A stretch of 6,387 nt of DNA from NCBI GenBank assembly GCA_017424205.1, contig JAFPAS010000112.1, positions 1 through 6,387 on the forward strand. The letters run 5' to 3'. A model generated the notes under the pieces. It saw only the letters and a list, made by a program, of their open reading frames with translations. It had not been told where the DNA came from and searched no databases. Below are positions 1 through 5,178 of the stretch, in pieces. Each line of letters opens with the position of its first letter. Within the stretch, counting starts at the first letter, position 1. The stretch is from Prevotella sp. GTDB taxonomy: Bacteria > Bacteroidota > Bacteroidia > Bacteroidales > Bacteroidaceae. Position numbers and translations under genes: made by a program.

Positions 1-242
1 ATTACTAATGGCGAAATAAAAAGAACAACGAAATCGTCAAACGTTTTGTATATGAGCATTGCTGAAGTTTCTATATATTTTTGATTTGAAATGGTTACAC
101 CTCAATTATTGAATTTACGACATTGCTTATCCATGTAAATACATATTGACTTTTGTATTTTAAGATAAAATCAGAGATTACAGCATCAGTAATAATTTCT
201 ATACGGAACACATGTAATCTTTCTTTAATGCGACATGTGCAC

Positions 243-321
243 TTATCTGCACAGCATCTGCACGAAGCGAAACTCGCTAAGCAACAGAAAGTTATGACGC
301 ATCTTGCAGATGTGCGGATAA
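243..321. repeat. Imperfect inverted repeat / long hairpin
   Basis: Bases 243-252 pair with 312-321 (10 pairs, one of them T·G when read on the plus strand). After a 3-base bulge at 253-255, bases 256-262 pair with 305-311 (7 pairs). Interrupted pairing then continues at 264-265/302-303 and 267-269/298-300. About 22 pairs close a loop of roughly 28 bases. The left arm contains the octamer ATCTGCAC twice (245-252 and 256-263), so the right arm has two possible registers. A small local hairpin AGCGA-AAC-TCGCT (266-278) competes with the innermost pairs. The wobble is a pair only in a plus-strand RNA (it becomes A·C on the minus strand), which weakly favours a plus-strand transcript. No promoter was found for either strand and no clear T-run follows. 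It may be a structured RNA, a protein-binding palindrome or a remnant of a mobile element. Confidence 0.5.
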
Positions 322-472
322 TTTAATAAAACAACATCAAAGAGAAGAATAACGATAAAGGTAGTTAACGAACACGGACAGCAAGGATAAATGCGCATAG
401 CGTAAAAACAAAAAATATGGCAGCAGGATATAGCGTGCTGCACAACTCTTCACTGACATAATTCCATTATGT

Positions 473-516
473 AGCATAGGATAGTCTGGCAGAATCATAC
501 AGCATAGGATAGTCTG
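473..516. repeat. 16-bp direct repeat, 28-bp period
   Basis: AGCATAGGATAGTCTG occurs exactly at 473-488 and again at 501-516, separated by 12 bases. Similarity extends slightly to the right (GCA against ACA). Two exact 16-mers this close in non-coding DNA are unlikely by chance. Only two copies exist, the unit is not palindromic, and no cas gene is present, so this is not a CRISPR array. It may be a pair of binding sites or a small local duplication. Confidence 0.6.
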
Positions 517-637
517 ACAAAAGGTTGTTCAACGTTGTCATAGTTGTCTTTAATATAGCAAGAAGAGAGGGGGCGTCATGCTGAAAAAAAGAAAACGCAG
601 GAGGATAATATTTTAGCGTACTGCAACTATTGCAAAT

Positions 638-674
638 AAAAAAAGCGGCATCTGCAGAAGCAGACGCCGCTTTT
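638..674 (-). terminator. Intrinsic terminator of pgi
   Basis: Bases 641-655 pair with 660-674 around a 4-base loop (656-659), giving a 15-pair stem with a GC-rich core (GCGGC/GCCGC). In the minus-strand RNA the stem is followed by a run of seven U (complement of the A run at 638-644, part of which pairs with the A run at the stem base). The one imperfect position, 650/665, is a G·U wobble in the minus-strand RNA but an A·C mismatch on the plus strand. This matches use by the pgi transcript, whose stop codon lies 29 bases upstream. Confidence 0.9.
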
Positions 675-703
675 GTAATATAATGGGTTTATTTCTCTTA
701 GCA

Positions 704-2056
704 TTACTCTGCCGCAAGACGTGCCTTGATGGCAGCTGTCTCTGCCTCGTAGCCTGGCTTCTCGAGGAGAGCGAACATATTCTTCTTGTATGCTTCTACG
801 CCTGGCTGGTTGAATGCGTTAACGCCGAGCAGCTGACCAGAGATGCCGCAGGCAATCTCGAAGAAATAGATGAGCTGTCCGAAGTTGTATTCATCAAGTC
901 GCTCGATAGAGATAAGGATGTTTGGCACACCACCGTCAACGTGTGCGAGACGTGTGCCGAGCTCTGCATTCTTGTTAACCTCGTCAATACGCTTGCCAGC
1001 AAGGAAGTTCAGGCCGTCAAGATTCTCTTCGTCAGATGGGAACAGAAGGTTGCGCTCAGGATTCTCTACAGAGATACATGTTTCGAAGATTGTGCGCTCG
1101 CCATCCTGAATCCACTGACCCATAGAGTGAAGGTCTGTTGTGAAGTCGCATGATGCAGGGAATATGCCCTTACCGTCCTTGCCCTCAGACTCGCCGTAGA
1201 GTTGCTTCCACCATTCTGCATAGAAATGGAGTTTAGGCTGATAGTTGATGAGAATCTCTATCTTCTTGCCGTTCTGATAGAGAGCGTTACGTGTTGCTGC
1301 GTAGATGGCAGCTGGATTCTCTTCGAAAGGTACATCTACACCGCACTGTTTCTCCATTGCCACTGCACCTGCAACGAGCTGGTCGATATCGATACCTGCA
1401 CATGCTATAGGGAGAAGACCTACTGGTGTGAGCACAGAGAAGCGTCCGCCTACATTGTCAGGAATGATGAACGAACGATATCCCTCCTTATCTGCACATG
1501 TGCGTGCAGCACCCTTAGCTGCATCAGTTACGGCTACGATAAGATCCTTTGCAGCTTCCTTACCCACCTGAGCCTCGAGCTGAGTCTTGAGAAGACGGAA
1601 AGCGAGAGCTGTTTCTGTTGTTGTACCAGACTTAGAGATATTGATAATAGCGAATGTCTTACCCTTGAGATATTCTGTAAGTTCAGAGAGATAGTCTTCG
1701 CCGATGTTGTTTCCTGCGAATACTACAGCTGGAGCGCCCTCTTCCTTTACAAGCCATGCGAATGAATTCTGCAGACCTTCTATCACTGCCTTTGCACCAA
1801 GGTAAGAACCACCGATGCCTGCAACAACGATTACTTCTGCCTTCTGACGGAGGTCAGCAGCAACAGCCTTTACCTCTGAAAGAAACTCTGGTGTGATAGA
1901 TGTAGGCAAGTGGAGCCATCCGAGGAAATCATTTCCTGGTACTGTGCCTTCCTCCAGTCCTTTCTGTGCTGCTAATACCTGCTCCTTAAGAGCCATGACT
2001 GCGCCTGCAGGTAGGAACTGCTGCGCCTTTGTAATGTCTAACGAGATGTTTTTCAT
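704..2056 (-). CDS. pgi: Glucose-6-phosphate isomerase
   Basis: This 450-residue cytoplasmic enzyme interconverts glucose 6-phosphate and fructose 6-phosphate in glycolysis and gluconeogenesis. Two SIS (sugar isomerase) subdomains are visible. The first has GIGGS at residues 80-84 and the phosphate-binding SKSGTT at 141-146. Both family signatures are present: [14 protein letters not shown] at 200-213 and a C-terminal one spanning about 409-424 (NQPGVE, then Lys424). Likely catalytic residues by family knowledge are Arg205, Glu289 (in YGES), His310 (in TDLHSMGQ) and Lys424. The length fits the shorter bacterial form, like that of Bacillus subtilis, rather than the roughly 549-residue E. coli form. 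The ATG at 2054-2056 gives the usual N-terminus; the leader is A/T-rich with no Shine-Dalgarno motif. The gene is 191 bases downstream of ettA and ends at the terminator at 638-674. No exact Bacteroidetes promoter was found in the gap, so it may have an atypical promoter or be read through from ettA. Nothing appears truncated or missing. Confidence 0.97.
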   Translation of the reverse strand: MKNISLDITKAQQFLPAGAVMALKEQVLAAQKGLEEGTVPGNDFLGWLHLPTSITPEFLSEVKAVAADLRQKAEVIVVAGIGGSYLGAKAVIEGLQNSFAWLVKEEGAPAVVFAGNNIGEDYLSELTEYLKGKTFAIINISKSGTTTETALAFRLLKTQLEAQVGKEAAKDLIVAVTDAAKGAARTCADKEGYRSFIIPDNVGGRFSVLTPVGLLPIACAGIDIDQLVAGAVAMEKQCGVDVPFEENPAAIYAATRNALYQNGKKIEILINYQPKLHFYAEWWKQLYGESEGKDGKGIFPASCDFTTDLHSMGQWIQDGERTIFETCISVENPERNLLFPSDEENLDGLNFLAGKRIDEVNKNAELGTRLAHVDGGVPNILISIERLDEYNFGQLIYFFEIACGISGQLLGVNAFNQPGVEAYKKNMFALLEKPGYEAETAAIKARLAAE

Positions 2057-2133
2057 AAATTATATATTTAAGTTTGATGTTTTGTTATTTTAATGAGAAC
2101 GGGGACGATGACGATAACGACAACTCTCTTTGC

Positions 2134-2206
2134 CAGCATGTGCTATTCGCGCACCAAACAGTATGAGTTTCTCCCGTAGTATTTTTGACGTACGCTACTC
2201 ATGCTG
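2134..2206 (-). promoter_or_regulatory. Possible structured leader between ettA and pgi
   Basis: In the 191-base ettA-pgi gap, CAGCATG (2134-2140) and CATGCTG (2200-2206) are exact 7-base complements enclosing about 59 bases. Inside are further short complementary pairs: GTGC/GCAC near 2140-2154, GTAG/CTAC near 2177-2198, and ATGAGT (2163-2168) with ACTCAT (2197-2202). The last overlaps the outer stem, so the two folds exclude each other. A near-promoter TACTGTTTG (minus strand, about 2154-2162) has one base too many for TAnnTTTG and no upstream TTTG. The element could be part of the pgi 5' leader or a 3' structure of ettA. It matches no riboswitch class I recognise, and such short pairings can arise by chance. 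Confidence 0.25.
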
Positions 2207-2247
2207 ACGAAGTTTTGCTTTCCGTTTTCACCTTTCTGTTTTTCACT

Positions 2248-3945
2248 CTATCCCTCCATCAGCTTGCGATAGCGTGGACGCTTTATCTCGTCTGTGCCGA
2301 GACGCATAGCCTTGTTGATTTCGTAGTCAGAGTAGCTGCCTTCGAAGAAGAATACCTCTCCGTTGCCCTCGAATGCGAGGATGTGTGTACAGATACGGTC
2401 GAGGAACCAGCGGTCGTGAGAGATTACAACAGCACAGCCGGCGAATGTCTCCAAGCCTTCTTCAAGCGCACGCAGTGTGTTTACGTCGATATCGTTGGTT
2501 GGCTCATCGAGAAGCAGCACGTTGCCTTCCTGCTTGAGAGCAAGAGCAAGCTGCAGTCGGTTACGTTCACCACCTGACAGCACTCCGCAGAGTTTTCCCT
2601 GGTCGTTGCCTGAGAAATTGAAGCGGCTGAGGTATGCACGGGCATTGACGTCCTTACCGCCCATGCGGAATGTTTCTGTGCCCTGTGACACTACATCATA
2701 GACAGTCTTATTCGGATCGATGTCCTTATGCTGCTGGTCAACATAAGCCAGCTTTACAGTCTCACCAACCTCAAATGTGCCGCCATCAGCATTCTCCAGT
2801 CCCATAATCAGGCGGAAGAGTGTTGTCTTGCCTGCACCGTTCGGACCGATAACGCCGACGATGCCGTTAGGAGGAAGCATGAAGTTGAGGTCGTTGAACA
2901 GAACTTTGTCGCCGAAGGCTTTAGAGACGTGCTCGGCATTAAGAACTTTATTGCCGAGGCGTGGGCCATTCGGTATGAAGATTTCAAGTTTCTCCTCACG
3001 CTCTTTCTGTTCCTGATTGAGCATAGCGTCGTAAGAGTTAAGACGTGCCTTGCCTTTAGCCTGACGCGCCTTCGGTGCCATGCGTATCCACTCTAACTCG
3101 CGCTCCAGAGCCTTACGGCGCTTAGAGGCTGATTTTTCCTCCTGTGCCATGCGGGCTGTTTTCTGGTCGAGCCATGAAGAGTAGTTGCCCTTCCATGGAA
3201 TGCCCTCGCCACGGTCGAGTTCGAGAATCCACTCGCTGACATCATCAAGGAAGTAGCGGTCGTGGGTTACGGCGATAACCGTACCCTCATATTGCTGCAG
3301 ATGCTGCTCAAGCCAGTCGATTGACTCGGCATCGAGGTGGTTGGTAGGCTCGTCGAGAAGAAGCACGTCGGGTTTCTGAAGCAACAGACGGCACAGTGCC
3401 ACACGGCGGCGCTCACCACCAGAAAGCTTGTCGACTGCCCAGTCGCCTGGAGGACAGCGCAGCGCATCCATGGCACGCTCAAGACGTGAGTCCATATTCC
3501 ATGCGTCGGTAGAGTCAATGATATCCTGCACCTCTGCCTGACGCGCCATAAGCTTATCCATCTTGTCTGGGTCAGAATAATACTCCTCAAGACCAAACTT
3601 TACGTTTATCTCGTCATACTCCTTCCGTGCGTCGTATACATACTGTACACCTTCCTGAACGTTCTCTTTGACTGTCTTTGTCTCGTCAAGCGGTGGGTCC
3701 TGTGGCAGATAGCCCACAGAATAACCAGGGCTCCACACTACATCGCCCATTGTAGGCTGCTCTATGCCTGCTATAATCTTCATAAGTGTAGATTTACCTG
3801 CACCGTTCAGACCTACAATACCTATCTTCGCTCCATAGAAAAACGAGAGGTAGATGTTTTTAAGTATCTGTTTTTGATTCTGCGGAATGATTTTGCTCAC
3901 TCCGACCATTGAGAATATTACTTTTTTATCGTCTACTGTAGCCAT
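2248..3945 (-). CDS. ettA: Energy-dependent translational throttle protein EttA (ABC-F ATPase)
   Basis: This 565-residue soluble protein has two tandem ABC ATPase domains and no membrane segments. Family members bind the ribosomal E site and restrain the first steps of elongation according to the ATP/ADP ratio. Domain 1 has Walker A GLNGAGKS (45-52), signature LSGGER (174-179), Walker B VLLLDE (194-199) and switch His228. Domain 2 has GPNGAGKT (367-374), LSGGER (456-461), VLLLDE (476-481) and His510. Between them, about 245-325, is the charged, partly helical linker of ABC-F proteins (rich in Lys, Arg and Glu) that contacts tRNA. Length and the C-terminal pattern (SHDRWFLDRI, then GxYSDYE and a basic tail) fit EttA (E. 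coli 555 residues) better than Uup or antibiotic-resistance ABC-F proteins. The ATG at 3943-3945 is preceded by an A/T-rich leader. The nuclease gene ends 82 bases upstream and no clear promoter or terminator lies between, so read-through is possible. Both ATP sites look intact. Confidence 0.95.
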   Translation of the reverse strand: MATVDDKKVIFSMVGVSKIIPQNQKQILKNIYLSFFYGAKIGIVGLNGAGKSTLMKIIAGIEQPTMGDVVWSPGYSVGYLPQDPPLDETKTVKENVQEGVQYVYDARKEYDEINVKFGLEEYYSDPDKMDKLMARQAEVQDIIDSTDAWNMDSRLERAMDALRCPPGDWAVDKLSGGERRRVALCRLLLQKPDVLLLDEPTNHLDAESIDWLEQHLQQYEGTVIAVTHDRYFLDDVSEWILELDRGEGIPWKGNYSSWLDQKTARMAQEEKSASKRRKALERELEWIRMAPKARQAKGKARLNSYDAMLNQEQKEREEKLEIFIPNGPRLGNKVLNAEHVSKAFGDKVLFNDLNFMLPPNGIVGVIGPNGAGKTTLFRLIMGLENADGGTFEVGETVKLAYVDQQHKDIDPNKTVYDVVSQGTETFRMGGKDVNARAYLSRFNFSGNDQGKLCGVLSGGERNRLQLALALKQEGNVLLLDEPTNDIDVNTLRALEEGLETFAGCAVVISHDRWFLDRICTHILAFEGNGEVFFFEGSYSDYEINKAMRLGTDEIKRPRYRKLMEG

Positions 3946-4027
3946 TATATATAAGGGTTAAATGTTTTAGATTTATTGATCATGAAATAGGAATACATCT
4001 ATTGATGAAAGCGAAGCTTTGCTATTC

Positions 4028-4978
4028 TTACTTCCATTCACTTGTGTCAAGATAGCCTTCCATCGCTTCTTCAACATTATCTGGGAAATTACAGAAGAAG
4101 TCGTAACCTGTACGGGCTTCCAACTCGTTAATAGTTATCATATAGCGCTGCAGGTCCTTGCTGTTATCTGGCTTATGCTCTGCCCAGAATGCCATGCCGG
4201 AATAAAAGCCTGAGACAGTCTTCTTTACTACTGCCATAAAGAAATATTTTGGCACAGGCATGCGCAATGCTGCATTGCTTGCTCCTGTAGCTGGATTTTT
4301 CTCAAGCGTGCCTGGCTGCGTCTTGCCGTTTATGGTTACATCATACAATGTACCGCCCTTGCAGACATACAGAGTGCCATTGTTTGAGACTGTCATATCA
4401 CGCCATGTACGCAAACGCATCTCCATCGTTGCCCATACCTTAGCATTGAAGCTATTGACCTGCGGATGCATATTAGATAGATAGAACGTCTGCCCATTGA
4501 CATTCATAGAGCATATACGATCTTCTGACGCACAGATGTGACCGCGGTCATATCCTGATCCACGGAAGTCAGACAACTCAGTACGCCATTCTACAGGAAT
4601 CTCAGGGTCTGCCTGGAATGGGTCGCCATCCCAATACTGTCCCTGCCATCTCACTCCTCGATCCCAGTCGCTGCGAGTCCAACCTTTATAGCTATTGGCT
4701 TTGGTCCACTCCCAGCATGTCCAACGCTGAGCACGATGAACACAGTCCCATTCTATTGAGTAGTTTACACCGATATTGTCATCAACACGACTGACAAGTA
4801 TATAGTTGTTGCCTCGCTGCACTTGCGGCATTTCAAGGTTAATAGCATATTGCCCTTTCTCTGTCGTATTAGCATTGACATTGGTATTCTTTCCTGACGT
4901 GCGGTCATCTGCATCACTACCACAGGAAGAGAGAAGATACGAAAGCAAGAGAAAGAAGAAATATAGTAAATTCTTCAT
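4028..4978 (-). CDS. DNA/RNA non-specific endonuclease, predicted surface lipoprotein
   Basis: This 316-residue NUC1-family (Serratia nuclease-like) enzyme is predicted to cut DNA and RNA outside the cytoplasm. Residues 1-18 form a lipoprotein signal (MKN, then a Leu/Phe-rich core) ending in the lipobox LSSC with Cys19. The following acidic GSDADD resembles the signal that sends Bacteroidetes lipoproteins to the cell surface. A low-complexity Asn/Thr linker spans about 30-40. The catalytic motif DRGH is at 144-147, with His147 as the likely general base. Asn178 and Glu186 have the 8-residue spacing of Serratia Asn119/Glu127 and fit the Mg2+ site; Arg190 fits Arg131. Six cysteines remain in the mature part besides Cys19 (79, 88, 149, 156, 206, 296), so disulfides are possible. 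The gene has its own consensus promoter at 5006-5037 and is separated from the upstream gene by a terminator. Roles could be nutrient scavenging from extracellular nucleic acid, biofilm turnover or defence; the sequence does not choose among them. No immunity gene is adjacent, as expected for an exported enzyme. Confidence 0.93.
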   Translation of the reverse strand: MKNLLYFFFLLLSYLLSSCGSDADDRTSGKNTNVNANTTEKGQYAINLEMPQVQRGNNYILVSRVDDNIGVNYSIEWDCVHRAQRWTCWEWTKANSYKGWTRSDWDRGVRWQGQYWDGDPFQADPEIPVEWRTELSDFRGSGYDRGHICASEDRICSMNVNGQTFYLSNMHPQVNSFNAKVWATMEMRLRTWRDMTVSNNGTLYVCKGGTLYDVTINGKTQPGTLEKNPATGASNAALRMPVPKYFFMAVVKKTVSGFYSGMAFWAEHKPDNSKDLQRYMITINELEARTGYDFFCNFPDNVEEAMEGYLDTSEWK

Positions 4979-5005
4979 CTTTACAACTTAAAATTCTTTA
5001 TTCTG

Positions 5006-5037
5006 CAAAAGTACATAATTTATTTGAAATATCCAAA
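5006..5037 (-). promoter_or_regulatory. Bacteroidetes-type promoter of the nuclease gene
   Basis: Read on the minus strand, TTTG (complement of 5034-5037) is followed after 20 bases by TACTTTTG (complement of 5006-5013). This is an exact match to the Bacteroidetes primary sigma consensus, TTTG at -33 and TAnnTTTG at -7 with a 19-21 base spacer. Transcription should start near 4998-5001, giving a 5' leader of about 20 bases before the ATG at 4978. It is the only exact promoter found in the window and sits just downstream of the previous gene's terminator. Confidence 0.8.
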
Positions 5038-5081
5038 GGAATAGAGAAAAAAGAATGAAAGCACAAGATAGTATGCATAGC

Positions 5082-5105
5082 TGTGTCAGATTTCCACATG
5101 ACACA
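5082..5105. promoter_or_regulatory. Inverted repeat upstream of the nuclease promoter
   Basis: TGTGTCA (5082-5088) and TGACACA (5099-5105) are exact 7-base complements separated by 10 bases. They lie about 45 bases upstream of the -33 element of the nuclease promoter and just beyond the terminator hairpin of the upstream gene. The symmetric half-sites suit an operator for a dimeric activator. A weak hairpin in the trailing transcript or chance are alternatives. No regulator gene is in the window. Confidence 0.3.
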
Positions 5106-5110
5106 TACTT

Positions 5111-5157
5111 AAAAGCATTCAGCTCTGTCTGGCATAATGACCAAACAGAGCTGAATG
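5111..5157 (-). terminator. Intrinsic terminator of the OB-fold protein gene
   Basis: Bases 5116-5128 pair exactly with 5145-5157 (13 pairs), and three more pairs follow inside (5130-5132 with 5141-5143), closing an 8-base loop. The intervening position 5129/5144 is a G·U wobble only in the minus-strand RNA. The stem is followed on that strand by CTTTTAA, a short U tract. It begins 21 bases after the stop codon of the upstream gene, so it separates that transcript from the nuclease gene. Confidence 0.85.
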
Positions 5158-5178
5158 AAATATAAAAGATACAGTGAT

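Larger units (their letters stand above)
1..637. other. A/T-rich intergenic region with no convincing gene
   Basis: This stretch lies downstream of the pgi terminator and reaches the left window edge. It is clearly richer in A/T than the genes to its right. The only open frame of any length is 66 codons on the minus strand (243-443). It is rich in Cys, Phe and Leu and has no recognisable family, as expected of random A/T-rich DNA. No tRNA cloverleaf or rRNA segment was seen. What it does hold is an imperfect hairpin at 243-321, a small GCAGCA/TGCTGC hairpin at 420-441, a 16-bp direct repeat at 473-488 and 501-516, and a doubtful 12-codon ORF at 578-616. A lone TAnnTTTG match (76-83, plus strand) has its nearest TTTG 27 bases upstream, too far for a normal promoter. 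The region could carry the promoter of a gene beyond the left edge or an unrecognised small RNA. Confidence 0.7.

Noticed and set aside
76..83. Plus-strand TATTTTTG as a promoter
   Set aside because: The nearest upstream TTTG is 27 bases away, outside the 19-21 base spacing, and no gene follows.
420..441. Hairpin GCAGCA/TGCTGC as a terminator
   Set aside because: It has only six pairs with a 10-base loop, and no gene ends just before it on the plus strand; the A-rich flank would serve the minus strand, where no gene lies upstream within reach.
243..443. 66-codon minus-strand frame in the left intergenic region
   Set aside because: Composition is Cys/Phe/Leu-rich with no domain or ribosome-binding context, and it overlaps the hairpin at 243-321. 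It is likely random.
473..516. Possible CRISPR array
   Set aside because: There are only two 16-base copies, the 12-base gap is too short for a spacer, and no cas genes are present.
683..1765. Two long plus-strand frames (683-1153 and 1202-1765) opposite pgi
   Set aside because: They are antisense to a well-conserved gene, unusually Cys-rich and resemble no family; they are codon-bias shadows of pgi.
2104..2124. GACGAT/AACGAC short tandem pattern before pgi
   Set aside because: It has only two exact hexamers followed by degenerate units, too short to distinguish from chance.
2185..3096. Plus-strand frames opposite ettA (2185-2577, 2728-3096 and others)
   Set aside because: They overlap the conserved ABC domains on the other strand and have no recognisable domain or leader.
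2248..3945. ABC-F antibiotic-resistance protein
   Set aside because: Length, linker and C-terminal pattern fit housekeeping EttA, and the context shows no resistance or mobile genes.
4008..4020. AAAGC-GAA-GCTTT hairpin as terminator of the nuclease gene
   Set aside because: It has only five pairs and no U tract on the minus strand, too weak to call.
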